DNA of 51,927 nt from Paraburkholderia sp. BCC1886 (GCF_900996245.1 NZ_CAAJGK010000055.1:1-51927), one strand, 5' to 3'; shown: positions 23,990 to 32,266, counted from the first letter of the stretch. Notes: a model not told the origin generated them from the sequence alone. Translations and numbers: made by a program.

Positions 23990-25294
23990 ATGAACGATGT
24001 AGCGATTCCGGCCGTGCTTCCGCAGACGCTCACCGAGCAAACCTGCTTCGATATCCACGAGACGCTGGCCGGAAAGCGCCGCGGCCTGCGAGCCATGTTG
24101 CCGTTCGCGGGCCCGGCGATCGTGGCATCGATCGCGTATATGGACCCGGGCAACTTCGCGACCAACATCCAGGCCGGCGCCGGTTACGGCTATACGCTGC
24201 TGTGGGTCGTCGCCATTGCCAACCTGGTGGCCATGCTGTTTCAGGCGCTCTCGGCGAAACTCGGCCTCGTCACCGGCCGCAATCTCGCCGAGTTGTGCCG
24301 CGCGGCTTTACCGCGTCGCTATGTTCTGGCGATGTGGGCGATCAGCGAGATCGCCGCGATGGCGACCGATCTTGCCGAGTTCGTCGGCGGCTCGATCGGC
24401 GTATCGTTGCTCACGCATCTACCGATGCTGCCGAGCATGCTGATTACCGCCGCCATCACGTACGGTCTGCTGCAGTTCGAGAAGCGCGGCTTCCGGCCAC
24501 TCGAACTCGCCATCGCGGCGCTCGTCGGCGTGATCGGGCTGTCGTATCTCGCCGAGTTGCTGATTGCGCCGGTGCATTGGCCTTCGGTGATCGCGCATAC
24601 CCTTAAACCGAGTCTGCCCGACAGCAACGCGCTGACGCTGTCGGTCGGCATCGTCGGCGCGACCGTCATGCCGCATGTGCTGTTTCTGCACTCCGGTCTC
24701 ACGCAGAATCGCGTGCCGCCGCGCAACGAAGGCGAGCGCAAACGGCTGCTGCGGTTTTCGAATATCGAAGTGGTGCTCGCCCTGGGCGTCGCCGGCCTGA
24801 TCAACATGGCGATGGTCATCACGGCTTCCAGCGCGTTTCATGCCGGCCATCCCGAGATCGCCAGCATCGAGACCGCATGGCGCACGCTGACGCCGCTGCT
24901 CGGGGGCGCCGCGGCGGGACTGTTTCTCGCTGCGCTGATCGCGTCGGGTATTTCGAGCTCCGTCGTCGGCACGATGGCGGGACAGATGATCATGCAGGGC
25001 TTCGTCGGCATGCGCATTCCGGTGTGGGCGCGCCGCCTCGTGACGATGGCGCCGGCCTTCGCCGTGGTCGCCTGCGGCGTGGATGCGACGCGCGCGCTGG
25101 TATTGAGTCAAGTCCTGCTCAGCATCGCGCTGCCCGTGCCGATGATCGCACTCGTGTGGTTCACCTCGCGTGCCGATTTAATGGGCCGCTACTGCAATCG
25201 CCGTATGACGACGGTGGCGGCGGTGCTCGGCACGCTGGTCGTGCTGGCGCTGAATCTGGTGTTGCTGCTGCAGGTGGCGGGCATCTGGCCGTAA
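23990..25294 (+). CDS. mntH: Nramp-family divalent metal transporter
   Basis: A 434-residue inner-membrane proton-coupled importer for Mn2+ and related ions. The metal-binding DPGN motif in helix 1 is present (ASIAYMDPGNFATNIQAGAG), as is the helix-6 motif MPH (GATVMPHVLFLHSGL); about 11 hydrophobic helices are seen. The N-terminal 35 residues are cytosolic. GGAGCGGAC precedes the ATG. Whether it prefers Mn2+, Fe2+ or another ion cannot be read from the motifs. There is no obvious promoter or terminator between it and the ferritin-like gene, so co-transcription is possible. Confidence 0.92.
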   Translation: MNDVAIPAVLPQTLTEQTCFDIHETLAGKRRGLRAMLPFAGPAIVASIAYMDPGNFATNIQAGAGYGYTLLWVVAIANLVAMLFQALSAKLGLVTGRNLAELCRAALPRRYVLAMWAISEIAAMATDLAEFVGGSIGVSLLTHLPMLPSMLITAAITYGLLQFEKRGFRPLELAIAALVGVIGLSYLAELLIAPVHWPSVIAHTLKPSLPDSNALTLSVGIVGATVMPHVLFLHSGLTQNRVPPRNEGERKRLLRFSNIEVVLALGVAGLINMAMVITASSAFHAGHPEIASIETAWRTLTPLLGGAAAGLFLAALIASGISSSVVGTMAGQMIMQGFVGMRIPVWARRLVTMAPAFAVVACGVDATRALVLSQVLLSIALPVPMIALVWFTSRADLMGRYCNRRMTTVAAVLGTLVVLALNLVLLLQVAGIWP

Positions 25295-25382
25295 GCCGCA
25301 TCTCGCCCGAACCGGCGCGCAAAGGCCCGGCTGCATCCGCTTGGCCGCTTGCCGCGTACATTCTTCCGACCAGACCAATCGG

Positions 25383-26369
25383 ATGAACCGGACCTTCATG
25401 CCCCGACGATTTTTCACCCTGACCGCCGCTCTCGCGCTCGCAGCGCTCGGCGGCTGCAGCGCCGCCGGTGTGCTGAACGCCGCCGTCTCGCACAAGAGCT
25501 ACCAGGCCGACGACAGCCTCGCCTACGGCAGCGCGCCGCGCCAGAAACTCGACGTGTACCGGCCCGCCGCCCGCGCACCGTCCGCCGATCCGCATGGCCG
25601 CCCGGTAGTGGTGTTCTTCTATGGCGGCAGCTGGCAGAACGGTTCGCGCAGCAGCTACCTGTTCGTCGGCGCGGCGCTCGCTTCGCGCGGCTTCGTGGCC
25701 GTTGTGCCCGACTACCGGACCTGGCCCGACACCGGCTTTCCCGGCTTCGTCGACGATGCGGCTTCAGCGGTGCGCTGGGCGCGCGATCACGCCGCCGAAT
25801 TCGGCGGTGATCCCTCGCGAATCTTTCTGATGGGTCATTCGGCAGGCGCGCACATCGTGATGATGCTGGCGACCGACAGCCGCTATCTCGCCGCGCAGCA
25901 GATGAGCAAAAGCGATATTAGCGGTGTGATCGGCCTTGCCGGCCCTTACGATTTCCTGCCGCTGCAGGACGCGACGCTCGAAGAAATCTTTCCGCCCGCG
26001 TGGCGCGCAGCGAGCCAGCCGATCAACTTCGTGTCGGGCAACGAGCCGCCGATGTTCCTCGCCGCGGGTCAGCGCGATACCACGGTCGACCCCGGCAACA
26101 CCGACCGGCTCGCGGCGAAACTGCGCGCGTCGGGCGACAAGGTGGTGGAAGTCAAACATTACCCGCGCGTCGGCCACGCGATGCTGGTGGGCGCGATCGC
26201 AGGGCCGCTGCGCGGCTTCGCGCCGGTACTCGCGGATACGACTGCGTTTATCGATGCGCAGGTCAAAAACGTGGCGCGCAAGGCTGGCGCTCCGGCCGTC
26301 CCGACGGGACAACCCAGTGCGCAGGGCATCGAACCCCACCCACGAGCGTCACTGAGCAACGCCGAGTAG
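25383..26369 (+). CDS. Lipoprotein alpha/beta hydrolase (carboxylesterase)
   Basis: A 328-residue esterase-like protein with a lipoprotein signal (RRFFTLTAALALAALGGC, Cys about 25). The alpha/beta-hydrolase domain has the oxyanion loop VVFFYGGSWQNGS, the nucleophile elbow FLMGHSAGAHIVMML (catalytic Ser), DTTVDPGNTDRLAAKL (acid) and KHYPRVGHAMLVG (catalytic His). It resembles bacterial carboxylesterase/BD-FAE-like enzymes. The substrate is unknown. Start is either ATG 25383 or ATG 25398; both keep the signal. Its last 21 bases overlap the end of the convergent chalcone-isomerase-like gene. Confidence 0.87.
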   Translation: MNRTFMPRRFFTLTAALALAALGGCSAAGVLNAAVSHKSYQADDSLAYGSAPRQKLDVYRPAARAPSADPHGRPVVVFFYGGSWQNGSRSSYLFVGAALASRGFVAVVPDYRTWPDTGFPGFVDDAASAVRWARDHAAEFGGDPSRIFLMGHSAGAHIVMMLATDSRYLAAQQMSKSDISGVIGLAGPYDFLPLQDATLEEIFPPAWRAASQPINFVSGNEPPMFLAAGQRDTTVDPGNTDRLAAKLRASGDKVVEVKHYPRVGHAMLVGAIAGPLRGFAPVLADTTAFIDAQVKNVARKAGAPAVPTGQPSAQGIEPHPRASLSNAE

Positions 26370-26861
26370 TTGCTTGCGCAACGTCGGCGCGCGCGTCGAC
26401 GGATCGAGCCAGATGCCGAAAAACGCCCGCGCAAAAGCGGGGTCGTCGAACTCGCCGGTCATGCGCTCGCCGGCGTAAAACCGCACACCCTTGTCCGGCA
26501 GATAGATCGCGCTCAGCTGATCGCCCGGCGCCACGTCCACGAACGCCTGCGTCATGTCGGCACGCCAGCGCGCGAGCGTGTCTTCCGGAATCGGCGCAGG
26601 CGCGAGCCGTTTGATTTCGCCGACGCCCGTGTCCACCAGCCGCTCGCGTTTGATGCTGCGCGTGTAGACGATGTGAAGCGCAAAACGCGCGCCGTCGTCG
26701 ACCGGCACCCGCTCGCTCCACATCTGCGCGCGATACAGCCGGAAGCCCAGCACACTGAACTCGCCCTCTCCGACGAGTTTCGCGGACGGCACGTCGCCGC
26801 GCCAGTCGGCGCAGGCCGCGCCGGCCCACAGCACGAGAACGAGCGCCGCGAGCGCACGCAT
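26349..26861 (-). CDS. Chalcone-isomerase-fold protein, exported
   Basis: A 170-residue protein of the bacterial chalcone-isomerase-like family. It has a signal peptide (MRALAALVLVLWAGAACA, cleavage before DWRGD), then SAKLVGEGEFSVLGFRLYRA, ALHIVYTRSIKRERLVD, DQLSAIYLPDKGVRFYAGE and FARAFFGIWLDPST. Bacterial members are not flavonoid enzymes; the fold also serves as a fatty-acid-binding protein in plants, which fits its place as last gene of a lipid-modifying operon. The ATG at 26861 follows the cfa-like stop by one base (TGACATG), so the two are translationally coupled. A TTG at 26879 is a less likely start. Confidence 0.85.
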   Translation of the reverse strand: MRALAALVLVLWAGAACADWRGDVPSAKLVGEGEFSVLGFRLYRAQMWSERVPVDDGARFALHIVYTRSIKRERLVDTGVGEIKRLAPAPIPEDTLARWRADMTQAFVDVAPGDQLSAIYLPDKGVRFYAGERMTGEFDDPAFARAFFGIWLDPSTRAPTLRKQLLGVAQ

Positions 26862-26862
26862 G

Positions 26863-28074
26863 TCAGTCTTGCGCCGCAAGCACGAACTGCATCACGTCCG
26901 TGCGCCCTTCGTCGAAGCCGGCCTCGCAATACGCCAGATAGAGCCGCCACGTACGGACGAACACTTCGTCGAAACCCTGCGCCTGGATCGTATCGAGCCG
27001 CGCCTCGAATGCATGGCGCCAGCGCCGCAGAGTCTCTGCGTAATCGCGGCCGAACGCGAGCGACGTATGCGCCGCGAGCTTGCCGCGGCGCGCCGCCTCG
27101 ATGAAGCGCTGCGGACTCGGCAACATGCCGCCCGGAAAAATAAACTCGCGAATGAAATCGCTGGTCGCCCGATAAGCCAGAAAATGCGAATCGTCGATGG
27201 TGATGGTTTGCACCAGCGCGCGGGCGCCCGGCGCGAGCCGTTCGCGCAGAATGCCGAAGTACGTCGGCCAGAATTTTTCGCCGACGGCTTCGAACATTTC
27301 GATCGAGACGATGCCGTCGTACTGGCCGGTCAGGCTCCGGTAGTCGCGCAGTTCGAGTTGCACGTGCTCGCTCAAACCCGCATCGGCGACTCGCTGTTGC
27401 GCGAACTCCAACTGCGCCGGCGAGATCGTCACGCCGTGCACGCGAATGCCGAGGCGTGCCGCGTGCATCGCGAAACCGCCCCAGCCGCAGCCCACTTCGA
27501 GCACGCGCATGCCCGCACGCAAACCCAACGTATCGACGATGCGTTGATACTTCGCATGCTGCGCTTCTTCGAGCGACTGATAGAAATCGCCGCCGAAAAC
27601 CGCGCTCGAATAAGTGAACGTTTCGTCGAGCCACTGCGAGTAGAACGCGTTGCCAATGTCGTAATGCGCGTGGATATTGCGCCGGCTGCCCGAGCGCGTG
27701 TTCGGCCTCAGCTTGTGACGCAGCCCGTACCAGAGTTGCGCAAGCCAGCCGCCGTACACGGTGCGTTGCAACGCCCGCTCGTTGAGGATCGCGACGCGCA
27801 ACAGCGCCGCCAGATCCGGCGTCTCGACCCACATCGCGCGCCACGCATCCGCGAAACCGATATCGCCTTTGCGCAGAATCGCTCCGCACGCGCGCCAGTC
27901 GCGTAGCTCGAGACGCGCTCCTGGCGCGGCATGCGGATCGCCGAACACGCGCTGCTGGCCGTCGGGCGTGATCAGCACTACGTGTCCCACCTGAATCCGT
28001 TCGAGTAGCGACAGAAACAGACGACCTGACGCGGGGGCGGCGTGATGCCCGCTCAGGGTTCTCGAAAGCGCCAT
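26863..28074 (-). CDS. Cfa-like SAM-dependent fatty-acid methyltransferase with altered active site
   Basis: A 403-residue member of the cyclopropane-fatty-acid synthase family: N-terminal lipid-binding domain, NIHAHYDIGNAFYSQWLD, then the SAM motif VLEVGCGWGGFAMHAA (about 191-206) and GVTISPAQLEFAQ. By my alignment with E. coli Cfa the active-site Glu239 is kept (Glu262 in MFEAVG), but the other side-chain bicarbonate ligands are not: Cys139 is Ser157 (TYSSAVF), His266 is Gln289 (LVQTI), Tyr317 is Arg353 (RWRHAF). The usual EHVG is also EAVG. A paralogue that methylates unsaturated fatty acids without ring closure is likely. It lies between DUF1365 (12 bases upstream) and the CHI-like gene. 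Confidence 0.88.
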   Translation of the reverse strand: MALSRTLSGHHAAPASGRLFLSLLERIQVGHVVLITPDGQQRVFGDPHAAPGARLELRDWRACGAILRKGDIGFADAWRAMWVETPDLAALLRVAILNERALQRTVYGGWLAQLWYGLRHKLRPNTRSGSRRNIHAHYDIGNAFYSQWLDETFTYSSAVFGGDFYQSLEEAQHAKYQRIVDTLGLRAGMRVLEVGCGWGGFAMHAARLGIRVHGVTISPAQLEFAQQRVADAGLSEHVQLELRDYRSLTGQYDGIVSIEMFEAVGEKFWPTYFGILRERLAPGARALVQTITIDDSHFLAYRATSDFIREFIFPGGMLPSPQRFIEAARRGKLAAHTSLAFGRDYAETLRRWRHAFEARLDTIQAQGFDEVFVRTWRLYLAYCEAGFDEGRTDVMQFVLAAQD

Positions 28075-28086
28075 GGCTGAATCTCC

Positions 28087-28932
28087 TCAATCGGACGAAA
28101 TGGGGTGCGCAGAGGCGGACGGTTGACCGTCTGCGGCAGAGTCGGTGGACGCATCGGCACGCTCGGCCGGCGCGGGGTTCTTGCCGTGAAACGGCGCCTT
28201 TTTCAAAGCCAGCCGCAACGCTTGCCAGTGAATCCGGAACACCACGCCGACGGTCAGCAGCGGCTGCCGTAACAACGCGCCGAGCGCGGACCAACGGGTG
28301 AGCGGCGTGAGGCGGCCGGCGAGCGCCGTGCGGATTAGCAGACCGTGCGCATCGCGGTAGTCGATCGCGACCGACGCGCTCGCGGGCGTCTCCTTGACGC
28401 GAAACGCGTAATCGCCTTCCACGCGACAAAACGGCGATACGTGCAGCACTTTTCTGCAGACGAGCGGTGTGTCGGCGGTGATCGGCGCATGGTTGGTCGC
28501 GCTCAACAGATAGCTATGGCGTGCGCCGAAGGTATTGCGCACTTCAGCGAGCAGCGCACGCAACTGGCCCGCGCGATCGTGACAGAACCAGAAGCTGACC
28601 GGATTGAACGCATAACCGAACACGCGCGGAAACGCCTGTAGCCAGATCCGCCCGTCGGCTTCCTCGATCCCCGCGCCAGCTAGTTGCGCGCGCATCCAAG
28701 TCGCAAGATCGCTGCCGTCGCGCGGACCGTGATCGCGCCGGTGCAATGCGAGCGGTCGCCAACGGTCGATGCCGAACCAGCCGTTATCGAGTGAAGCCAG
28801 CCGGTCGAGATCGCAACGCACGTAGAACACCGGGTACACGAATCGGTGATGCCGGGGCCGCAGACGCTCGTGCATCACCTTGCCGGTCAAAAGCCAGGCA
28901 GCGGGATCGACGTCGGTGCACGTGCGCTTCAC
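28087..28932 (-). CDS. DUF1365 family protein
   Basis: A 281-residue protein of a family nearly always found beside Cfa-like and amine-oxidase-like genes. Family blocks: VMHERLRPRHHRFVYPVFYV near the start, GYAFNPVSFWFCHD, LLAEVRNTFGARHSY, KVLHVSPFCRVEGDYAF and AIDYRDAHG. No membrane helix or known catalytic motif is evident. The GTG at 28932 overlaps the stop of the upstream flavoprotein gene (GTGA), a clear sign of coupled translation, so I prefer it over longer readings. The C-terminal 40 residues are Ala/Ser/Asp-rich. Biochemical role unproven; involvement in modified fatty acid formation is inferred from context. Confidence 0.87.
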   Translation of the reverse strand: MKRTCTDVDPAAWLLTGKVMHERLRPRHHRFVYPVFYVRCDLDRLASLDNGWFGIDRWRPLALHRRDHGPRDGSDLATWMRAQLAGAGIEEADGRIWLQAFPRVFGYAFNPVSFWFCHDRAGQLRALLAEVRNTFGARHSYLLSATNHAPITADTPLVCRKVLHVSPFCRVEGDYAFRVKETPASASVAIDYRDAHGLLIRTALAGRLTPLTRWSALGALLRQPLLTVGVVFRIHWQALRLALKKAPFHGKNPAPAERADASTDSAADGQPSASAHPISSD

Positions 28933-30230
28933 AGCCTGGCCCAGGCCGGCGACGCGTCGAAGTCGGCCGCTACCCGCAGCGCCGATTTCAGACCGTCCTC
29001 GTGAAAACCGTAGCCACTCCATGCGCCCGCGAACCACGTGCGTCGCTTGCCTTGCAACGCGGGCAAACGATGCTGCGCGTCGATCGCCGCGAGATCGAAC
29101 AGCGGGTGTTCGTACACGAAGCGGCGCAGCTCGGTGCCGGGCGCGGGCTGCGCGATCGGGTTGAGCGTGACGACCAGCGGCGTCCTGAACGGCAGCGGCT
29201 GCAACTGATTCACCAGATAACTGACGCAGACCGGATGCGCACTATCCACTGCGCGGCTACCGAGATAATTCCATGCCGACCAGACCCGCTGACGACGCGG
29301 CAACAGATTCGTATCGGTGTGCAGCACGGCGACATTCGGCTGATAGCGCACGGCACCGAGCACGCTGCGCTCGTCGGCGTCGGCATCTTCCAGGAGACGC
29401 AGCGTCGTGGGCGTGTGCGTGGCCATCACCAATGCGTCGAAACGCTCGGCGCCCGCGTCGGTGTAGACGTCGGCGCCGTCCGCGTCGCGTCGCACGGCGC
29501 GCACGGGGGTGCCGAGGCGAACGTCGTCGAGCGTGCCGACGATGCGCCGCACGTATTCGCGGCCGCCGCCCACCACCGTCTTCCACTGCGGCCGGTGATT
29601 CACCTGCAGCAGCGCATGGTTCAGACAGAAGCGCAGAAACGTGGTGGCGGGGAACGCGAGAATGTCGGCTGTCGCGCTCGACCAGATCGCGGCGGCCATC
29701 GGTAGCAAATAGTGGCTCTGGAAAGCGCGGCCGTAGCCGCCGGCCGTCAGCAGTTCGCCCATCGACACGCGCGACTGTGTGGCGACCTCGAGGTTGCGTT
29801 GCGCGCTGCCATTGAATCGCACGATATCGCGCAGCATGCCCATGAAGGTCGGCGAGAACAGGTTGCGGCGCTGCGCGAACACGGTGTTCAGACTGGTACC
29901 GGCCCATTCGAGACGGCCGTCGTCCATCGACACCGAGAAGGTCATGTCGCTCGGATGAGCTTGAACCCCGAGTTCGGCGAACAGCGCGATCAGATTGGGA
30001 TAGGTCCGGTCGTTGAAGACCAGGAAGCCGGTGTCGACGGGGTGCGTATGACCTTCGAGCGTAACGTCGACGGTATTGGTGTGGCCGCCCGCGTAGCCGG
30101 CCGATTCGAACAACGTCACGCGATGATGGCGCGCCAGCAGGTAGGCACTGGCCAGACCCGAGATGCCGCCACCGATGACCGCAACCCGCGAACCTCGCGG
30201 CAAGGGGGAATTCGGTGCGACAGGGGTCAT
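28929..30230 (-). CDS. FAD-dependent amine-oxidase-like oxidoreductase
   Basis: A 433-residue flavoprotein. The dinucleotide-binding motif is near the N-terminus (VAVIGGGISGLASAYLLA, about 16-33), followed by VTLFESAGYAGGHTNTVDV, PVDTGFLVFNDRTYPNL, and a C-terminal FAD contact TWFAGAWSGYGFHEDGLKSA. It is the first gene of a four-gene operon with DUF1365, a Cfa-like enzyme and a CHI-fold protein. Homologous flavoproteins in such clusters act on fatty-acyl chains (desaturation or oxidation of methylated chains is reported for alphaproteobacterial furan fatty acids); here this is inference. The ATG at 30230 has GGAGA eight bases upstream; a GTG six bases earlier lacks such a site. Confidence 0.88.
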   Translation of the reverse strand: MTPVAPNSPLPRGSRVAVIGGGISGLASAYLLARHHRVTLFESAGYAGGHTNTVDVTLEGHTHPVDTGFLVFNDRTYPNLIALFAELGVQAHPSDMTFSVSMDDGRLEWAGTSLNTVFAQRRNLFSPTFMGMLRDIVRFNGSAQRNLEVATQSRVSMGELLTAGGYGRAFQSHYLLPMAAAIWSSATADILAFPATTFLRFCLNHALLQVNHRPQWKTVVGGGREYVRRIVGTLDDVRLGTPVRAVRRDADGADVYTDAGAERFDALVMATHTPTTLRLLEDADADERSVLGAVRYQPNVAVLHTDTNLLPRRQRVWSAWNYLGSRAVDSAHPVCVSYLVNQLQPLPFRTPLVVTLNPIAQPAPGTELRRFVYEHPLFDLAAIDAQHRLPALQGKRRTWFAGAWSGYGFHEDGLKSALRVAADFDASPAWARL

Positions 30231-30573
30231 GGGCACGTCTCCATTCGACTGGACGCGCGTGCGGTTTGTTGAGGCAATGCGGGGGTGCGCGTCCTTGATG
30301 GGATTTACGCAGCGCGGGCGGGAATGGATGCAGACGCGGCCGATTTTGCCGGCGCCGGGGATGCGCCTGAGCGCTGCGAACAGCGGCGTGTGCAGTAGCG
30401 TTGACGAGGTTACCGCTCAACCGAAATGCGAGCTAAGTGCGATGACGATTCATGACCCATCCAGGGACGGGAATGTCGTGCATGCGCGAGCGCGCACATC
30501 ATGGTGTCGAAACGGGGGAAAGGAATGCAACGCAGAAATGCAAACAGGCCCCGAAGGGCCTGTTTTCTTAATT
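30231..30573. other. Gap holding the promoter region of the flavoprotein-cfa operon
   Basis: A 343-base gap between the flavoprotein gene and tRNA-Ser, both on the minus strand. No gene is recognised. It contains the terminator at 30542-30565. The promoter of the four-gene operon must be here or further upstream; I see no strong sigma-70 match. Confidence 0.4.
30542..30565 (-). terminator. Terminator downstream of tRNA-Ser
   Basis: AAACAGGCCC and GGGCCTGTTT form a perfect 10-bp stem with a CGAA/TTCG tetraloop, 9 bases after the tRNA 3' end. On the plus strand a longer T-rich tail (TGTTTTCTT) follows; on the minus strand only three T, so it may work in both directions. Confidence 0.75.
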
Positions 30574-30663
30574 TGGCGGAAAGGGTGAGATTCGAACTCA
30601 CGGTACCCCTAAAGGTACACTGGATTTCGAGTCCAGCGCATTCGACCACTCTGCCACCTTTCC
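30574..30663 (-). tRNA. tRNA-Ser (anticodon CGA)
   Basis: Reads GGAAAGGTGGCAGAGTGGTC at the 5' end on the minus strand. The anticodon stem-loop is CTGGA-CTCGAAA-TCCAG with anticodon CGA, decoding UCG. There is a long variable arm typical of type II tRNA-Ser (TGTACCTTTAGGGGTACC), a T-arm GAGTTCGAATCTC and an encoded CCA. The acceptor stem GGAAAGG/CCTTTCC is fully paired. Length 90 nt with CCA. It is located 130 bases downstream of serS, the synthetase that charges it. Confidence 0.97.
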
Positions 30664-30732
30664 GGGTCTTCCGACATGCAGCAACGAGGCTGTTTCGCCA
30701 GATCCAAGCGGGTCGTTGCTTGGGAGAGAAAG

Positions 30733-30761
30733 ATTATAGAACAGCTTAATCCGCTTTCCAA
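30733..30761 (-). promoter_or_regulatory. Sigma-70 promoter of tRNA-Ser
   Basis: On the minus strand TTGGAA (30761-30756), a 17-bp spacer and consensus TATAAT (30738-30733). The predicted start (about 30726) gives a leader of about 60 nt containing an 8-bp inverted repeat, AGCAACGA/TCGTTGCT (30680-30687 and 30713-30720). The tRNA therefore need not depend on serS readthrough. Confidence 0.75.
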
Positions 30762-30793
30762 GCCCTTCGCTTAAAAAATTTCATCGAACCGAC

Positions 30794-32092
30794 TTAAACC
30801 GTTTTCGGCACCTCCAGCCGTTCGATACCGCCGAGGTAAGGACGCAATGCCACCGGCACCGTTACCGAGCCATCTTCGTTCTGGAAGTTTTCCAGCACCG
30901 CCACCAGCGTGCGCCCGACTGCGAGACCCGAACCATTCAGCGTATGGACCAGTTCCGGCTTGCCTTGCGCGTTACGGAACCGCGCCTGCATCCGGCGCGC
31001 CTGGAACGACTCGGTATTCGAACAGCTGGAAATCTCGCGATAAGTGTTCTGAGCCGGCACCCACACTTCGAGGTCGTAGGTCTTGGTCGCGGAGAAACCC
31101 ATATCGCCCGTGCACAGCGTTATTACGCGATACGGCAATTCCAGTTTCTGCAGGATCGTTTCGGCATGACCGACCATCTGCTCCAGCGCGTCGTAGGACG
31201 TGTCCGGCGCGACGATCTGCACCATCTCGACCTTGTCGAACTGATGCTGGCGAATCAGGCCGCGCGTGTCGCGCCCGTACGAACCCGCTTCCGAGCGGAA
31301 GCACGGCGAATGCGCGGTGAGTTTGATCGGCAGCGTATCCGCTTCGACGATGCTTTCGCGCACCGTGTTGGTCAGGGAAATTTCCGACGTGGAAATCAGA
31401 TATTGCGTGACGGTGTTTTCTTCGCCGCCCTTCTCGACGCGGAACATGTCGTCGGCGAATTTGGGCAGTTGGCCCGTGCCATACAGAATTTCCGGATTCA
31501 CGATGTACGGCGTGTACACCTCGGTATAGCCATGATGCTGCGTGTGCGTGTCGATCATGAACTGCGCGAGCGCCCGGTGCAGTCGCGCGATCTGCCCGCG
31601 CAGCATCGTGAAGCGCGCGCCCGACAGCTTCGCGCCGGTCTCGAAGTCGAGGCCGAGCGGCGTGCCGACGTCGACGTGATCTTTGACTTCGAATTCGAAC
31701 GTACGGGGCGTGCCCCAGCGGCGCACTTCGACGTTATCGCTCTCGTCCTTGCCGGCCGGCACGCTTTCGTGCGGCAGGTTGGGCACGCCGAGCAGCAGGT
31801 CCGACAACCCCTTCTGGATCTCGTCGAGGCGCGCCGCCGATGCCTTCATCGCGTCGCCGATCCCGCCGACTTCGGCCATGACCGCCGAGGTGTCTTCGCC
31901 CTTGCCTTTCAGCACGCCGATCTGCTTGGACAGCGTATTGCGGCGCGCCTGCATTTCTTCGGTGCGGGTCTGGGTGTCGCGGCGTTCCGCTTCGAGCGCG
32001 GCGAAAGCCGCCACGTCGAGGGTGTAGCCGCGGTCGGCGAGGCGCTTGGCGACGCCGTCGAGGTCTTTACGCAGCAGCTGGATGTCGAGCAT
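30794..32092 (-). CDS. serS: Seryl-tRNA synthetase
   Basis: Charges tRNA-Ser with serine. It has 432 residues, normal for bacterial SerRS. The N-terminal coiled-coil arm that grips the long variable arm of tRNA-Ser is visible (about 25-105: LEAERRDTQTRTEEMQARR and AVMAEVGGIGDAMKASA). Class II motif 2 is PCFRSEAGSYGRDTRGLIRQ; motif 3 is NGSGLAVGRTLVAVLENFQ. It lies downstream of rarA on the same strand, across 189 bases that contain an 11-bp tandem repeat, and upstream of tRNA-Ser. Confidence 0.98.
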   Translation of the reverse strand: MLDIQLLRKDLDGVAKRLADRGYTLDVAAFAALEAERRDTQTRTEEMQARRNTLSKQIGVLKGKGEDTSAVMAEVGGIGDAMKASAARLDEIQKGLSDLLLGVPNLPHESVPAGKDESDNVEVRRWGTPRTFEFEVKDHVDVGTPLGLDFETGAKLSGARFTMLRGQIARLHRALAQFMIDTHTQHHGYTEVYTPYIVNPEILYGTGQLPKFADDMFRVEKGGEENTVTQYLISTSEISLTNTVRESIVEADTLPIKLTAHSPCFRSEAGSYGRDTRGLIRQHQFDKVEMVQIVAPDTSYDALEQMVGHAETILQKLELPYRVITLCTGDMGFSATKTYDLEVWVPAQNTYREISSCSNTESFQARRMQARFRNAQGKPELVHTLNGSGLAVGRTLVAVLENFQNEDGSVTVPVALRPYLGGIERLEVPKTV

Positions 32093-32179
32093 GAGATGGG
32101 GCGGGAATCGTTGTGTGAACTCGGGATTTTAGCGCACCGGCCGAGCCGCCCGGTGGCTTAGATCGCCGACGCGCTCCGA

Positions 32180-32266
32180 CATACGCATGACATCCGCATG
32201 ACGTACGCATGACGCACGCACGCCGTACGCACGCCGTACGCACGCCGCACGCACGACGCACACTCG
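32180..32266. repeat. Tandem repeat, eight copies of an 11-bp unit, between rarA and serS
   Basis: Degenerate head-to-tail units with consensus CRTACGCAYGM, from 32180 (CATACGCATGA) through CGTACGCACGC to a partial last unit. It lies 16 bases after the rarA stop and about 90 bases before the serS start, within what may be the serS leader. Confidence 0.85.

Noticed and set aside
26863..28074. Plain cyclopropane-fatty-acid synthase (cfa) symbol for this gene
   Set aside because: Three of the four side-chain bicarbonate ligands appear substituted, so I name the family but withhold the symbol.
30163..30588. A plus-strand frame over the gap before tRNA-Ser
   Set aside because: It starts inside the flavoprotein gene on the other strand and ends within the tRNA region; no ribosome site or domain.
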